DNA of 64,000 nt from JAUIAS01 sp030425395 (GTDB taxonomy: Bacteria; Pseudomonadota; Alphaproteobacteria; Rhodobacterales; Rhodobacteraceae), in the NCBI GenBank assembly GCA_043553855.1, contig CP121336.1:1984001-2048000 (forward strand). The letters are read 5' to 3'. The notes beneath the pieces are model-generated. The model was not told the DNA's origin and did not search any database. It worked only from the letters and a program-made list of their open reading frames with translations. Made by a program: the position numbers and the translations under genes. Below, one piece after another: positions 57,579 to 64,000 of the stretch; the first letter of the stretch is position 1; each line of letters opens with the position of its first letter.

Positions 57579-58370
57579 CTATGACGCGGTCAATGTTTTG
57601 GTCTCCTTTGCTGTTTTCTTTGCAGCCTCTGAGCTGGCCTTGAAGCGATAGCTGTCGTTGCCTGTTTCGAGGATGTGGCAGCGGTGGGTTAGCCGATCCA
57701 AGAGAGCCGTGGTCATCTTTGCATCCCCAAAGACCTGTGCCCACTCTGAGAAGCTGAGGTTGGTGGTGATGATCACGCTGGTGCGCTCGTAAAGCTTACT
57801 GAGCAGGTGGAAGAGTAGCGCCCCGCCAGATGAACTGAACGGCAGGTAGCCAAGCTCGTCCAAGATGACCAAGTCGACTTTGGTCAGCATCTCAGCCAGT
57901 TTCCCAGCCTTTCCAAGCGCTTTCTCTTGTTCCAGCGCATTGACCAATTCCACGGTCGAGAAGAAGCGGACCTTGCGTCTGTGGTGCTCGATAGCTTGTA
58001 CCCCGATTGCGGTGGCCGTGTGGCTTTTGCCCGTCCCTGGACCGCCGATTAGGACCACGTTCTCGGCAGCCTCGATAAACTCGCATCGATGCAGCTGTCT
58101 GACTGTTGCCTCGTTGATCTCACTGGACGCAAAGTCAAAGCCGGTGAGGTCTTTGTATGCGGGGAAACGGGCGACCTTCGTGTGGTAGGCAATGGACCGC
58201 ACTTCGCGTTCCGCAATCTCGGCCTTGAGGAGCTGTGACAACATTGGTGTGGCGGCCTCGAATGCTGGCGCGCCTTGGGCGACCAAATCTTCGACCGCAT
58301 TTGCCATGCCGTAGAGCTTGAGACTGCGCAGCATGATCACAATGGAGGCGCCTGCTGGATCATGACGCAT
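57579..58370 (-). CDS. istB: IS21 helper ATPase IstB
   Basis: 263-residue AAA+ ATPase of the DnaC/IstB group. Walker A is GGPGTGKSHTATAIG, Walker B is VDLVILDELGYLPFS, sensor-1 lies in SVIITTNLSFSEW, and an arginine finger follows in LLDRLTHRC. It assists IstA in target capture. The start overlaps the end of istA by 11 bp, the usual coupling in IS21. Confidence 0.95.
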   Translation of the reverse strand: MRHDPAGASIVIMLRSLKLYGMANAVEDLVAQGAPAFEAATPMLSQLLKAEIAEREVRSIAYHTKVARFPAYKDLTGFDFASSEINEATVRQLHRCEFIEAAENVVLIGGPGTGKSHTATAIGVQAIEHHRRKVRFFSTVELVNALEQEKALGKAGKLAEMLTKVDLVILDELGYLPFSSSGGALLFHLLSKLYERTSVIITTNLSFSEWAQVFGDAKMTTALLDRLTHRCHILETGNDSYRFKASSEAAKKTAKETKTLTAS

Positions 58371-59889
58371 GGCGCTTCTCCCCGGTCTGTCTCAACCCAT
58401 CATAGCGATCGACGTTGGCCTCTGGCGTTGTCTGCAATGCCAGTGCGTCCGGCGGGTCGACCTCGGGATGATCTGTTGGTCTGCGATCAATCAATCGATG
58501 CAGCAGGTTCAGGATATGCGTCTTGGTGGGCACGCCTGCGTCCAGAGCCAGTTCTACTGCGCACAGGACGTCTTCTTCGTTATGCTGAAGAACCAGTGAC
58601 AGGATGTCGACCATCTCCCGGTCGCCACCTTCCTTGCGCAGCATATGATCCTGAAGCCGACGGAAGGCATCCGGCATCTCGGTGAACGGTGCGCCGTTAC
58701 GAAGCGCGCCCGGTTTGCGTTGGATAACAGCGAGATAGTGACGCCAGTCATAGATAACCTTGCCGGGTTTGCGATGAGACCGGTCAATAATCCGCACATG
58801 TTCGCAGACCGTTTGCCCTTCAGCGACGACGACCAGCCGATCAGGGTAGACATGCAGACTGACACGACGATTTGCAAAGCTGGCAGGCACGCTGTAGCGA
58901 TTGCGTTCGAAGGTGATCAGGCAGGTTGGTGATACGCGTTTGCTATGTTCGATGAACCCGTCGAAGGCGGGCGGCAGCGCCATCAGCATGGGCTTCTCGG
59001 CTTCCCACACGTCAGCAATAGATCCTGGCAATGCCTTGTGCGCTGTCTCTTGCCAAAGAGCGATACAGCGATCTTCGAGCCACTGGTTCAGTTCTTCCAG
59101 ATCAGAAAAGACCGGCATGACCTGCCACATGCGGTGGCGCGCGTCCTGTACGTTCTTCTCAACCTGGCCTTTCTCCCAGCCCGCAGCGGGATTGCAGAAC
59201 TCAGGCTCAAAAACATAGTGGCTGGCCATAGCCTTGAAGCGTGCATTGACGTCGCGCTGCTTGCCTTTGCCAACCTGGTCTACGGCCGTCTTCATGTTAT
59301 CGTAAATGCCCCGGCCGGGAACGCCACCAAACACCCTGAACGCATGCCAATGGGCGTCGAACAGCATCTCATGCGTTTGCAGTGGGTACGCCCGCACCAA
59401 GAATGCCCGGCTGTGGGACAGCTTGATATGCGCCACCTGCAGTTTGACCCGCTCGCCTGCGATGTTGGCCCAATCCTCGCTCCAATCGAACTGGAAAGCT
59501 TCACCCGGCTGGAACACCAAAGGCACATAGGTCCCGCGACCCGTCGTCTGTTCCGCACGATGCCGATCTTCACGCCATGCCCGGGCAAAAGCTGCAACGC
59601 GTTCATAGGAGCCATCATATCCCAGCTTCACCAGATCCGCGTGCATCTGCTTCACGGTACGCCGCTCCTTGCGCGACTTGCGGGTCTGGACGAGAAGCCA
59701 AGCGGACAATCGATCCGCGTAAGGATCCAGCTTGCTTGGACGTTTTGGCGTCTTGAAACGCGGCTCCACCGCGCTTTCGCGCAGATACTTCTTGATGGTG
59801 TTGCGAGACAGACCCGTCCGTCGGGCAATCTCTCTGATTGGCATTTTATCACGCAATGCCCAGCGTCGAATGACACTCAAAAATCCCAT
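58360..59889 (-). CDS. istA: IS21 transposase IstA
   Basis: 509-residue DDE transposase. The N-terminal helix-turn-helix is MPIREIARRTGLSRNTIKKYL. Catalytic acidic residues are visible as FQFDWSED, IYDNMKTAVD and GQVEKNVQD (D, D, E). ATG 59889 (MGFLSVIRRWALRDKM) has GGAG upstream and matches the IS21 norm; the longer start at 59949 would run through the sub-terminal repeat. No internal stop is seen. Confidence 0.93.
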   Translation of the reverse strand: MGFLSVIRRWALRDKMPIREIARRTGLSRNTIKKYLRESAVEPRFKTPKRPSKLDPYADRLSAWLLVQTRKSRKERRTVKQMHADLVKLGYDGSYERVAAFARAWREDRHRAEQTTGRGTYVPLVFQPGEAFQFDWSEDWANIAGERVKLQVAHIKLSHSRAFLVRAYPLQTHEMLFDAHWHAFRVFGGVPGRGIYDNMKTAVDQVGKGKQRDVNARFKAMASHYVFEPEFCNPAAGWEKGQVEKNVQDARHRMWQVMPVFSDLEELNQWLEDRCIALWQETAHKALPGSIADVWEAEKPMLMALPPAFDGFIEHSKRVSPTCLITFERNRYSVPASFANRRVSLHVYPDRLVVVAEGQTVCEHVRIIDRSHRKPGKVIYDWRHYLAVIQRKPGALRNGAPFTEMPDAFRRLQDHMLRKEGGDREMVDILSLVLQHNEEDVLCAVELALDAGVPTKTHILNLLHRLIDRRPTDHPEVDPPDALALQTTPEANVDRYDGLRQTGEKRHAS

Positions 59890-59971
59890 GTCGATCACTC
59901 CAAATCTCCCCAACCAAAAACGTCGGGGAAGTGTGTTCACATGGGTCAATTCTCAGTGACAATTTATGGGC

Positions 59972-60002
59972 ATACCGGGTCAGTTCTCAGTGACAATCAA
60001 CA
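59972..60002 (-). repeat. IS21 terminal inverted repeat, right
   Basis: Reverse-complement partner of the left repeat with one mismatch. Its outer end (TGTTGA) provides the stop codon of the truncated gene next to it. Confidence 0.88.
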
Positions 60003-61132
60003 CCCAAACCCGTTAAGCAGCTTTTTTGATGTGCCGAGGTGTAGGGCAATCATTCGCACCGCATATGAAACGCTGTCCCTGTCAACTGTGGTCCCGAGTT
60101 TTCCTGTTAGAACGTGGAACACGACTGCGTAGGAAAAGACTGAAAACATCGTCCTACGATAAAAACTTTGTGGCATGTCATTTTCATCAAACAGCTCCCT
60201 AAAGCTTTCTTTGAACAGTTCGATGGCCCCTTCATCAAAAGTGAACTCTGCCATCGGTAAGTCATTCCTTGCGATTAAATTGTTCCACTGGCTTTTGACG
60301 CGGTCCAAACGTTCGCGTTGTTCTGGGTTTTTCAGGCCGTCAAAATAGAGAGGATGGTCAACGAAAGGGCGATGCGGGTCGCCGACGCTACGATATAGTT
60401 GAACCGCTGTGCGAAGCCGTCGACCAGCGAGTCTGCGCCAATCTGGGACTCGAACGTGTCGCCGACAGTAATTCCCAAGATAGAAATTGCGTGGTCGCGG
60501 ATGCTGATTTGAGTTTCCTTGGTCAGGCGTTGAATAGGAGAGCCTGAATATGCTTGAAGCAACATATCTTTGGTTTCTTCCATGTGCCTTAGATTTTGAA
60601 TCTGGCTCAAAAACTGGCCGAACTCATCTCTCAACATCAAACCGCGTGAGGTATTTTCTAGGTTAACAGCAAACTGGGCGGCGGATGACGCGCTGTGGAT
60701 GAAAGGGACTACGGCATCGCCTGCTGGTCCCTCAAACCATTTCGAGATGGTTGTGGCGGTGAAGGTCTTGCCTGCCCCAGATGGAGCAAGCACAACTGTC
60801 CAAAGCCTAGCGGGCATAAGGATTCCGCTGACTTCGTATTTGGCTTGTACCGAGTTTAGAAAGCCCGAGACAAATGACAGTGCGGTCATTAGGGGAAGTT
60901 CTAAAGGGATATCTGTTTCGCTACGGAACAGCTCCAAGACGTCTTCCAAAATTGAATTTGGCGGTACAGCGCTCTAGCCTTCCCAGTTCTTCGGGCCTTT
61001 GTAGCCAATCAGTGCTTTGATGTTGCTTCGAGCTTCGACTGACATCGACGCATAGCGGTTCAGAAACGGCTCATCTTGCCGCTCCCGCTGTAGAGTGGTG
61101 TTCAGGTCTTTGGCTCGTACGGATTTGTTCAT
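60003..61132 (-). pseudogene. DUF3987-like P-loop protein, broken by amber, frameshift and IS21
   Basis: Starting at ATG 61132 (AGGAAA upstream) the frame gives MNKSVRAKDLNTTLQRER ... GPKNWEG and meets TAG at 60974-60976. The same frame continues SAVPPNSILEDVLELF and carries a P-loop ATPase-like domain with VLAPSGAGKTFTA, GLMLRDEFGQFLSQ and ISILGITVGDTFE, the pattern of DUF3987 proteins of mobile elements. Near 60372 one base is missing; the protein continues in the next frame as DHPLYFDGLKNPEQ, then through EFTFDEGAIELFKESF, and is cut by the IS21 right end. Probably a replication or primase-associated gene of the island. Confidence 0.7.
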
Positions 61133-61389
61133 ATTGGGGTTTCCTGTCAGTTGGTGTTGCGCAATCGACCATTCGACTACCCTCCAAACGTGATGTTCGC
61201 CCCCAGAGGCCTTCCAGACTTCACCAACGAAAAACCTGAATTATTTTCGCACCTCAAAAACTGAAAGCACCCGATGATTCCTTGTAGATGTTTGTTTTAA
61301 TTTGATTTTTTTGAGAATTGTCCTGTCAGCAATCCGTCAACATTTTTGGCCGTTTCACTCTTTTCCCGTGCGGACAAGTGTTCGACAAA

Positions 61390-61413
61390 GTTCAAATCGC
61401 TCTCCCGCAACCA
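61390..61413 (+). repeat. Attachment-site copy 2
   Basis: GTTCAAATCGCTC plus TCCCGCAACCA, 21 of 24 identical to the 3' end of tRNA-fMet 4.7 kb to the left. No tRNA 5' half precedes it, so it is not a second tRNA gene but a displaced copy of the tRNA end. Confidence 0.7.
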
Positions 61414-61425
61414 CTTCTAACGAAC

Positions 61426-61446
61426 AAGCCGCCATAGGGCGGCTTT
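61426..61446 (+). terminator. Hairpin with T-rich tail inside the recombinase remnant
   Basis: AAGCCGCC-ATAG-GGCGGCTT followed by TCTTCG, an 8-bp perfect stem. It looks like an intrinsic terminator on the plus strand but lies within the remnant coding sequence, so its relevance is uncertain. Confidence 0.4.
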
Positions 61447-61687
61447 CTTCGTTCTGGGCAACACCAATCATCGCAGACAACGCGCCCTCCAGCCACAATG
61501 CCACATCATCCGTCCCGGAACGCACTGTCACTCGCACAATCAGGCTCCGGATCAGCTCCAACGCCCGCGTCCGGATCAACGGCTCCGAAAGAGCCTCCGT
61601 AAGCGCCGCCACCTTCTCGCGATAAAGACCCGACAGGTTCGGGTGCAGAAGAACAGGCGACGGGGCAGGGGCGGACAGTTTTTGTCG

Positions 61688-62410
61688 TCAAATTTGGAGA
61701 GATCCCACGCTGGCACCGCCGCAGACATAGAGCGTTTGCCCCGTGACAAAGCTGTTTTCCGGATCACAAAAGAAAAGAAACGCGCGGGTCACATCGTCCA
61801 CCCGGCCAATCCGACCCACGGGGATGCGTGCAGCGAGAGCTTCTTGCTGTGCGCTGTCTTTTTCGACGATTCCCCAGAAATTATCCGTCAGGATCGGACC
61901 GGGCGCGACGACGTTCACGGTAATTCCATGCGGTGCAAGTTCCAGCGCCCAGGTGCGCGCCATTCCGATCATCCCGGCCTTGGTCGCGCCATAAGCTGTG
62001 CGCGTCGGCGCGCCCAACGCAGCGCGCGATCCGTTGAACATGATGCGCCCAAAGTTTTGGGCCTTCATGGCCGGCAGGAATGCTTTCAACAGGGTCAGTG
62101 CCGATCCCAGATGCAACTGTGCCAGCCCGGTTATGTCTGACGGGGAGGCGTCTTCGATCAGATTGGGCCAGATCAGGCCGGCGTTATGGATCAGGTGCGT
62201 CACATCATGTGATGTCGCAACAAGGCGCGCTGCGGCATCGACGGCTTCGGGATCAAGCAAATCCACCGTGACAGATGACAGGCGCGGATGCTCAAACTCG
62301 GGCGCATGGCGGGACAGCGATATAACCGCGTATCCCCGGTCCAGAAGCGCCCGTGCTGTGTCGGCACCGATGCCCTTGTTTCCGCCGGTGATCACTGCGG
62401 TATAGGTCAT
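61688..62410 (-). CDS. Short-chain dehydrogenase/reductase
   Basis: Classical SDR of 240 residues. The cofactor site is AVITGGNKGIGADTARAL, the NAG motif is LIHNAGLIWP, and the catalytic Ser and YxxxK are in MFNGSRAALGAPTRTAYGATKAG. ATG 62410 is chosen because it overlaps the stop of the cyclase gene (ATGA) and begins at the first beta strand. It is the last gene of the SDR-cyclase-SDR operon, and the island remnant begins right after its stop. Substrate unknown; a small hydroxy acid or alcohol is likely from context. Confidence 0.87.
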   Translation of the reverse strand: MTYTAVITGGNKGIGADTARALLDRGYAVISLSRHAPEFEHPRLSSVTVDLLDPEAVDAAARLVATSHDVTHLIHNAGLIWPNLIEDASPSDITGLAQLHLGSALTLLKAFLPAMKAQNFGRIMFNGSRAALGAPTRTAYGATKAGMIGMARTWALELAPHGITVNVVAPGPILTDNFWGIVEKDSAQQEALAARIPVGRIGRVDDVTRAFLFFCDPENSFVTGQTLYVCGGASVGSLQI

Positions 62411-63183
62411 GCGTTCTCCACCAATGCCAACACCCTTAGCGGGCTTCCGGTTCCGTTCTTGATCTTGAGGGGTGCGGCAACCAGAACCGCGCCGGTGGGC
62501 GGCAACGCGTCCAACCCTGACAGGCATTGCAATCCATATTTTCCGGCCCCGTGCAAATAGTAATGCGCCGGATAGGGCGGGGTATAGTGGCTGCCCTGCC
62601 CGGCATCGGTTCCAACGGTTTCAACGCCAAATCCCCGAATATTGCGTTGATCAATCAGAAACCGGATCGCCTCTGGCGTGGGTCCCGGAGAATGGGGGCC
62701 GTCGTCTTTCATGTTGAGATAGGGCGCGCCGGTTCGTTTCGACCAATCTGTGCGCATCAGGACCCAGGATCCCGCAGGGATCTTGCCATGGGCTTTCTCC
62801 CATTCTTCGATCACCGGGACGGTCAGTTCAAAGTCTTCATTCTGCGCGGCTCCGTCCGAACAATCGATAACGCAAGCCGGACCTATGAAATCGGCAACGT
62901 CGATTTCGTCCACCGCTCCGCGCGGCACGTCGCGTCCGGAAATCCAGTGCGATGGCGCATCGAAATGGGTGCCTGTATGCTCTGACATTGAAATGTTGTG
63001 CCACTTCCACGCCGGGCCGCGATGGTCATAAGCGCTGATTTCCTCCATTCGAAACCGGGCACACTGGCCGAACTCGGGCGGCAGGATAATCACAGGGAAA
63101 TCGGGGTCGAGCGTGTGCGTCAAGTCCACGACCCGGATCGTTCCGGATGCGATGCGAGCGGCAAAGTCGGCAAGGGTGCTCAT
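62407..63183 (-). CDS. Cyclase family protein (kynurenine formamidase / isatin hydrolase-like)
   Basis: 258-residue metal-dependent hydrolase of the cyclase (Cyclase_2) family. The metal-binding HTGTHFDAPSHWISG motif is intact, preceded by VVDLTHTLDPDFP and followed by IDCSDGAAQNEDFELTV and WVLMRTDWSKR. Relatives hydrolyse formylkynurenine or isatin. The C-terminal PAHYYLHGAGKYGLQCLSGL and PPTGAVLVAAPLKI are typical of the isatin-hydrolase-like branch. Coupled by 4-bp overlaps to the SDR genes on both sides. Confidence 0.88.
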   Translation of the reverse strand: MSTLADFAARIASGTIRVVDLTHTLDPDFPVIILPPEFGQCARFRMEEISAYDHRGPAWKWHNISMSEHTGTHFDAPSHWISGRDVPRGAVDEIDVADFIGPACVIDCSDGAAQNEDFELTVPVIEEWEKAHGKIPAGSWVLMRTDWSKRTGAPYLNMKDDGPHSPGPTPEAIRFLIDQRNIRGFGVETVGTDAGQGSHYTPPYPAHYYLHGAGKYGLQCLSGLDALPPTGAVLVAAPLKIKNGTGSPLRVLALVENA

Positions 63184-63980
63184 GCGCCTTCTCCTCCCAT
63201 CGTCATTTCGCGTTCCAGAACCTTTGGGTCACGGCGGAACCTGTCGCGCAGGTCCATTGCGATATCACCACACCAGACATCCTCAAGCCCGCGTTGCAGG
63301 CCGTTCACCACTGCGCGCGCAAGTGCGGATGAGGTAACGCGTGGCGGTGGCAGGGGCTGATACCATGAATCATCTTCTGTCGGGCCGAAAAAGACGTTCA
63401 TCACCCTCAGGCCTGAGGAGCGGAATTCGGCGCGCAGCGACTGGGTCAGCGAATAGGCACCTGCCTGACTGGCGGAAAATGATCCGAACGGTTGCGCGTT
63501 GCACAGCGCCCCGGCGCTGAGCAGGTTGACCCATGCGATCGCAGAATTGACGCCATCGGCGGTGCGCGCCGCCATGCCTGGGCCAAAGGCCTGTGCCAGA
63601 CGCATGAGCCCAAGATAATTTACCTCAAGTTCGTCGCGGGCAAAGCCGGTATCGCCGCGATCCAGAACGCCGCCGGGGCGTAGGAATTGAGCGGTATTTA
63701 TCAGTATATCGGTCTTGCCGCCGATTTCTCCCGCCAGTTTTTGCACCGAGATCGTATCGGTCACGTCCATGGGAAGGATTTCGACACCTTCGGCCTCAAG
63801 CGCGGCCCGCTGCGGGTAAGGCCGCCAACCTTCCGGTTCGCCCGCAAAAATCATCGCCGCACCCGCTTGACGCAGTGCACGGGTCAGGGCCAACGCATGT
63901 GGTGACCGGGCATCGGTGATCAGGACACGGCGGTGCTTCGGATCGGCTGAGAGGGCGCGCATAAGCGGGTCGTCTTCCAT
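63180..63980 (-). CDS. SDR-fold protein with degenerate catalytic motif
   Basis: 266 residues, recognisable as SDR by VLITDARSPHALALTRAL at the cofactor site, ILINTAQFLRPGGVLDRGD and LEVNYLGLMRLAQAFGPGM. The classical YxxxK is replaced by FSASQ (in FGSFSASQAGAYSLTQ), and the glycine-rich TGxxxGxG loop reads TDARSPHA. It may therefore lack oxidoreductase activity or use another mechanism. The start ATG 63980 lies near the window edge; ATG 63962 is an alternative, and the operon may continue to the right. Confidence 0.75.
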   Translation of the reverse strand: MEDDPLMRALSADPKHRRVLITDARSPHALALTRALRQAGAAMIFAGEPEGWRPYPQRAALEAEGVEILPMDVTDTISVQKLAGEIGGKTDILINTAQFLRPGGVLDRGDTGFARDELEVNYLGLMRLAQAFGPGMAARTADGVNSAIAWVNLLSAGALCNAQPFGSFSASQAGAYSLTQSLRAEFRSSGLRVMNVFFGPTEDDSWYQPLPPPRVTSSALARAVVNGLQRGLEDVWCGDIAMDLRDRFRRDPKVLEREMTMGGEGA

Positions 63981-64000
63981 GTTCGGGGTGTCTTGTGCGG

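Larger units (their letters stand above)
57507..60002. mobile_element. IS21-family insertion sequence
   Basis: A 2496-bp element with istA and istB on the minus strand and 31-bp terminal inverted repeats that differ at one base (57507-57537 and 59972-60002, TGTTGATTGTCAC...CCGGTAT). Sub-terminal repeats of the same type (GAATTGACCCA on the right, GATTTGACCCA on the left) are also typical of IS21. Both genes look intact, so it may be active. No target-site duplication is visible at the borders (cttgtc on the left, cccaaa on the right), which suggests a later deletion on one side. Confidence 0.9.
61355..61680 (-). pseudogene. C-terminal remnant of a large serine recombinase
   Basis: The frame reads APAPSPVLLHPNLSGLYREK, then VAALTEALSEPLIRTRALELI and RSLIVRVTVRSG, then LEGALSAMIGVAQ, the typical C-terminal tail of resolvase/invertase-type serine recombinases in Rhizobiales and Rhodobacterales. 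The catalytic and DNA-binding parts are missing; the remnant starts immediately after the stop of the SDR gene. The end SLEVVAGERFEL is encoded by the tRNA-like repeat at 61390-61413, as in elements whose recombinase gene overlaps the attachment site. Confidence 0.72.

Noticed and set aside
58945..60132. 395-codon open frame on the plus strand across the IS21 element
   Set aside because: It is antisense to istA and runs through the terminal repeat; no motif or start signal supports it.

Overview
The window is a chromosomal segment of an alphaproteobacterium, most likely of the Roseobacter group (Rhodobacterales). This rests on the general character of the 16S rRNA, the protein families present (extended N-terminus of DinB, GlcDEF, FbpAB, stand-alone RpmJ, MsrPQ), the high-GC coding style, and a GC-rich intergenic repeat ahead of glcE that resembles repeats I recall from this family. 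The genus cannot be fixed from sequence alone.

Left part (1-9130): a minus-strand operon for the homoprotocatechuate (3,4-dihydroxyphenylacetate) meta-cleavage pathway, read from hpaF down to a transporter cut by the window edge: hpaF, hpaE, hpaD (LigB type), a second ring-cleavage dioxygenase of the unrelated VOC fold, an aromatic amino acid decarboxylase, hpaG, hpaH, hpaI and an MFS permease. The divergent MarR gene hpaR is the likely repressor. The hydroxylase HpaBC is not present here.

9.2-21 kb: an MFS exporter, a UbiB/AarF-like kinase, tRNA-Pro, then the leucine genes leuB, leuD and leuC, all on the minus strand but separated by unrelated genes: a LysR regulator, a divergent epimerase-like gene, a frameshifted endonuclease/exonuclease/phosphatase gene, a membrane protein and a glycosyltransferase. 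21-27 kb: rsfS-rlmH, a DUF599 membrane protein, and glcDEF (glycolate oxidase) behind a GntR-type palindrome. 27-38 kb: secreted trypsin-like protease, Hsp20, GabD, an alpha/beta hydrolase, creatinase, ferric-iron transport genes fbpB and fbpA on opposite strands, and a COG0523 metallochaperone coupled to an amidohydrolase.

38-50 kb: rpmJ, tRNA-Val, N-formylglutamate amidohydrolase, dinB, pyrF and clpB (with a near-consensus RpoH promoter), then a group around sulfur and redox chemistry: a selenium-binding-protein/methanethiol-oxidase homologue, an unknown membrane protein, a DUF302 protein, an FMN-binding glutamate-synthase-like protein and the periplasmic methionine sulfoxide repair pair msrP-msrQ.

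50.5-56.8 kb: a complete rRNA operon in the order 16S, tRNA-Ala, tRNA-Ile, 23S, 5S, tRNA-fMet. The two spacer tRNAs are in the opposite order from the usual Ile-Ala. Directly behind tRNA-fMet lies a decayed island (56.7-61.7 kb). A 24-bp near-copy of the tRNA 3' end recurs at 61390. Between and beyond the two copies are an IS3-type orfA remnant, an apparently intact IS21-family element, a broken DUF3987-like P-loop gene (amber codon, frameshift, IS truncation) and the tail of a large serine recombinase. The window ends in a minus-strand operon of two SDR-fold proteins around a cyclase/isatin-hydrolase-like enzyme; one SDR lacks the usual catalytic residues.

I did not find a clearly new defence or mobile system. 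The best candidates for follow-up are the paired unrelated dioxygenases, the accreted tRNA-fMet island, the inverted spacer tRNA order, and the short ORF translationally coupled to rsfS.
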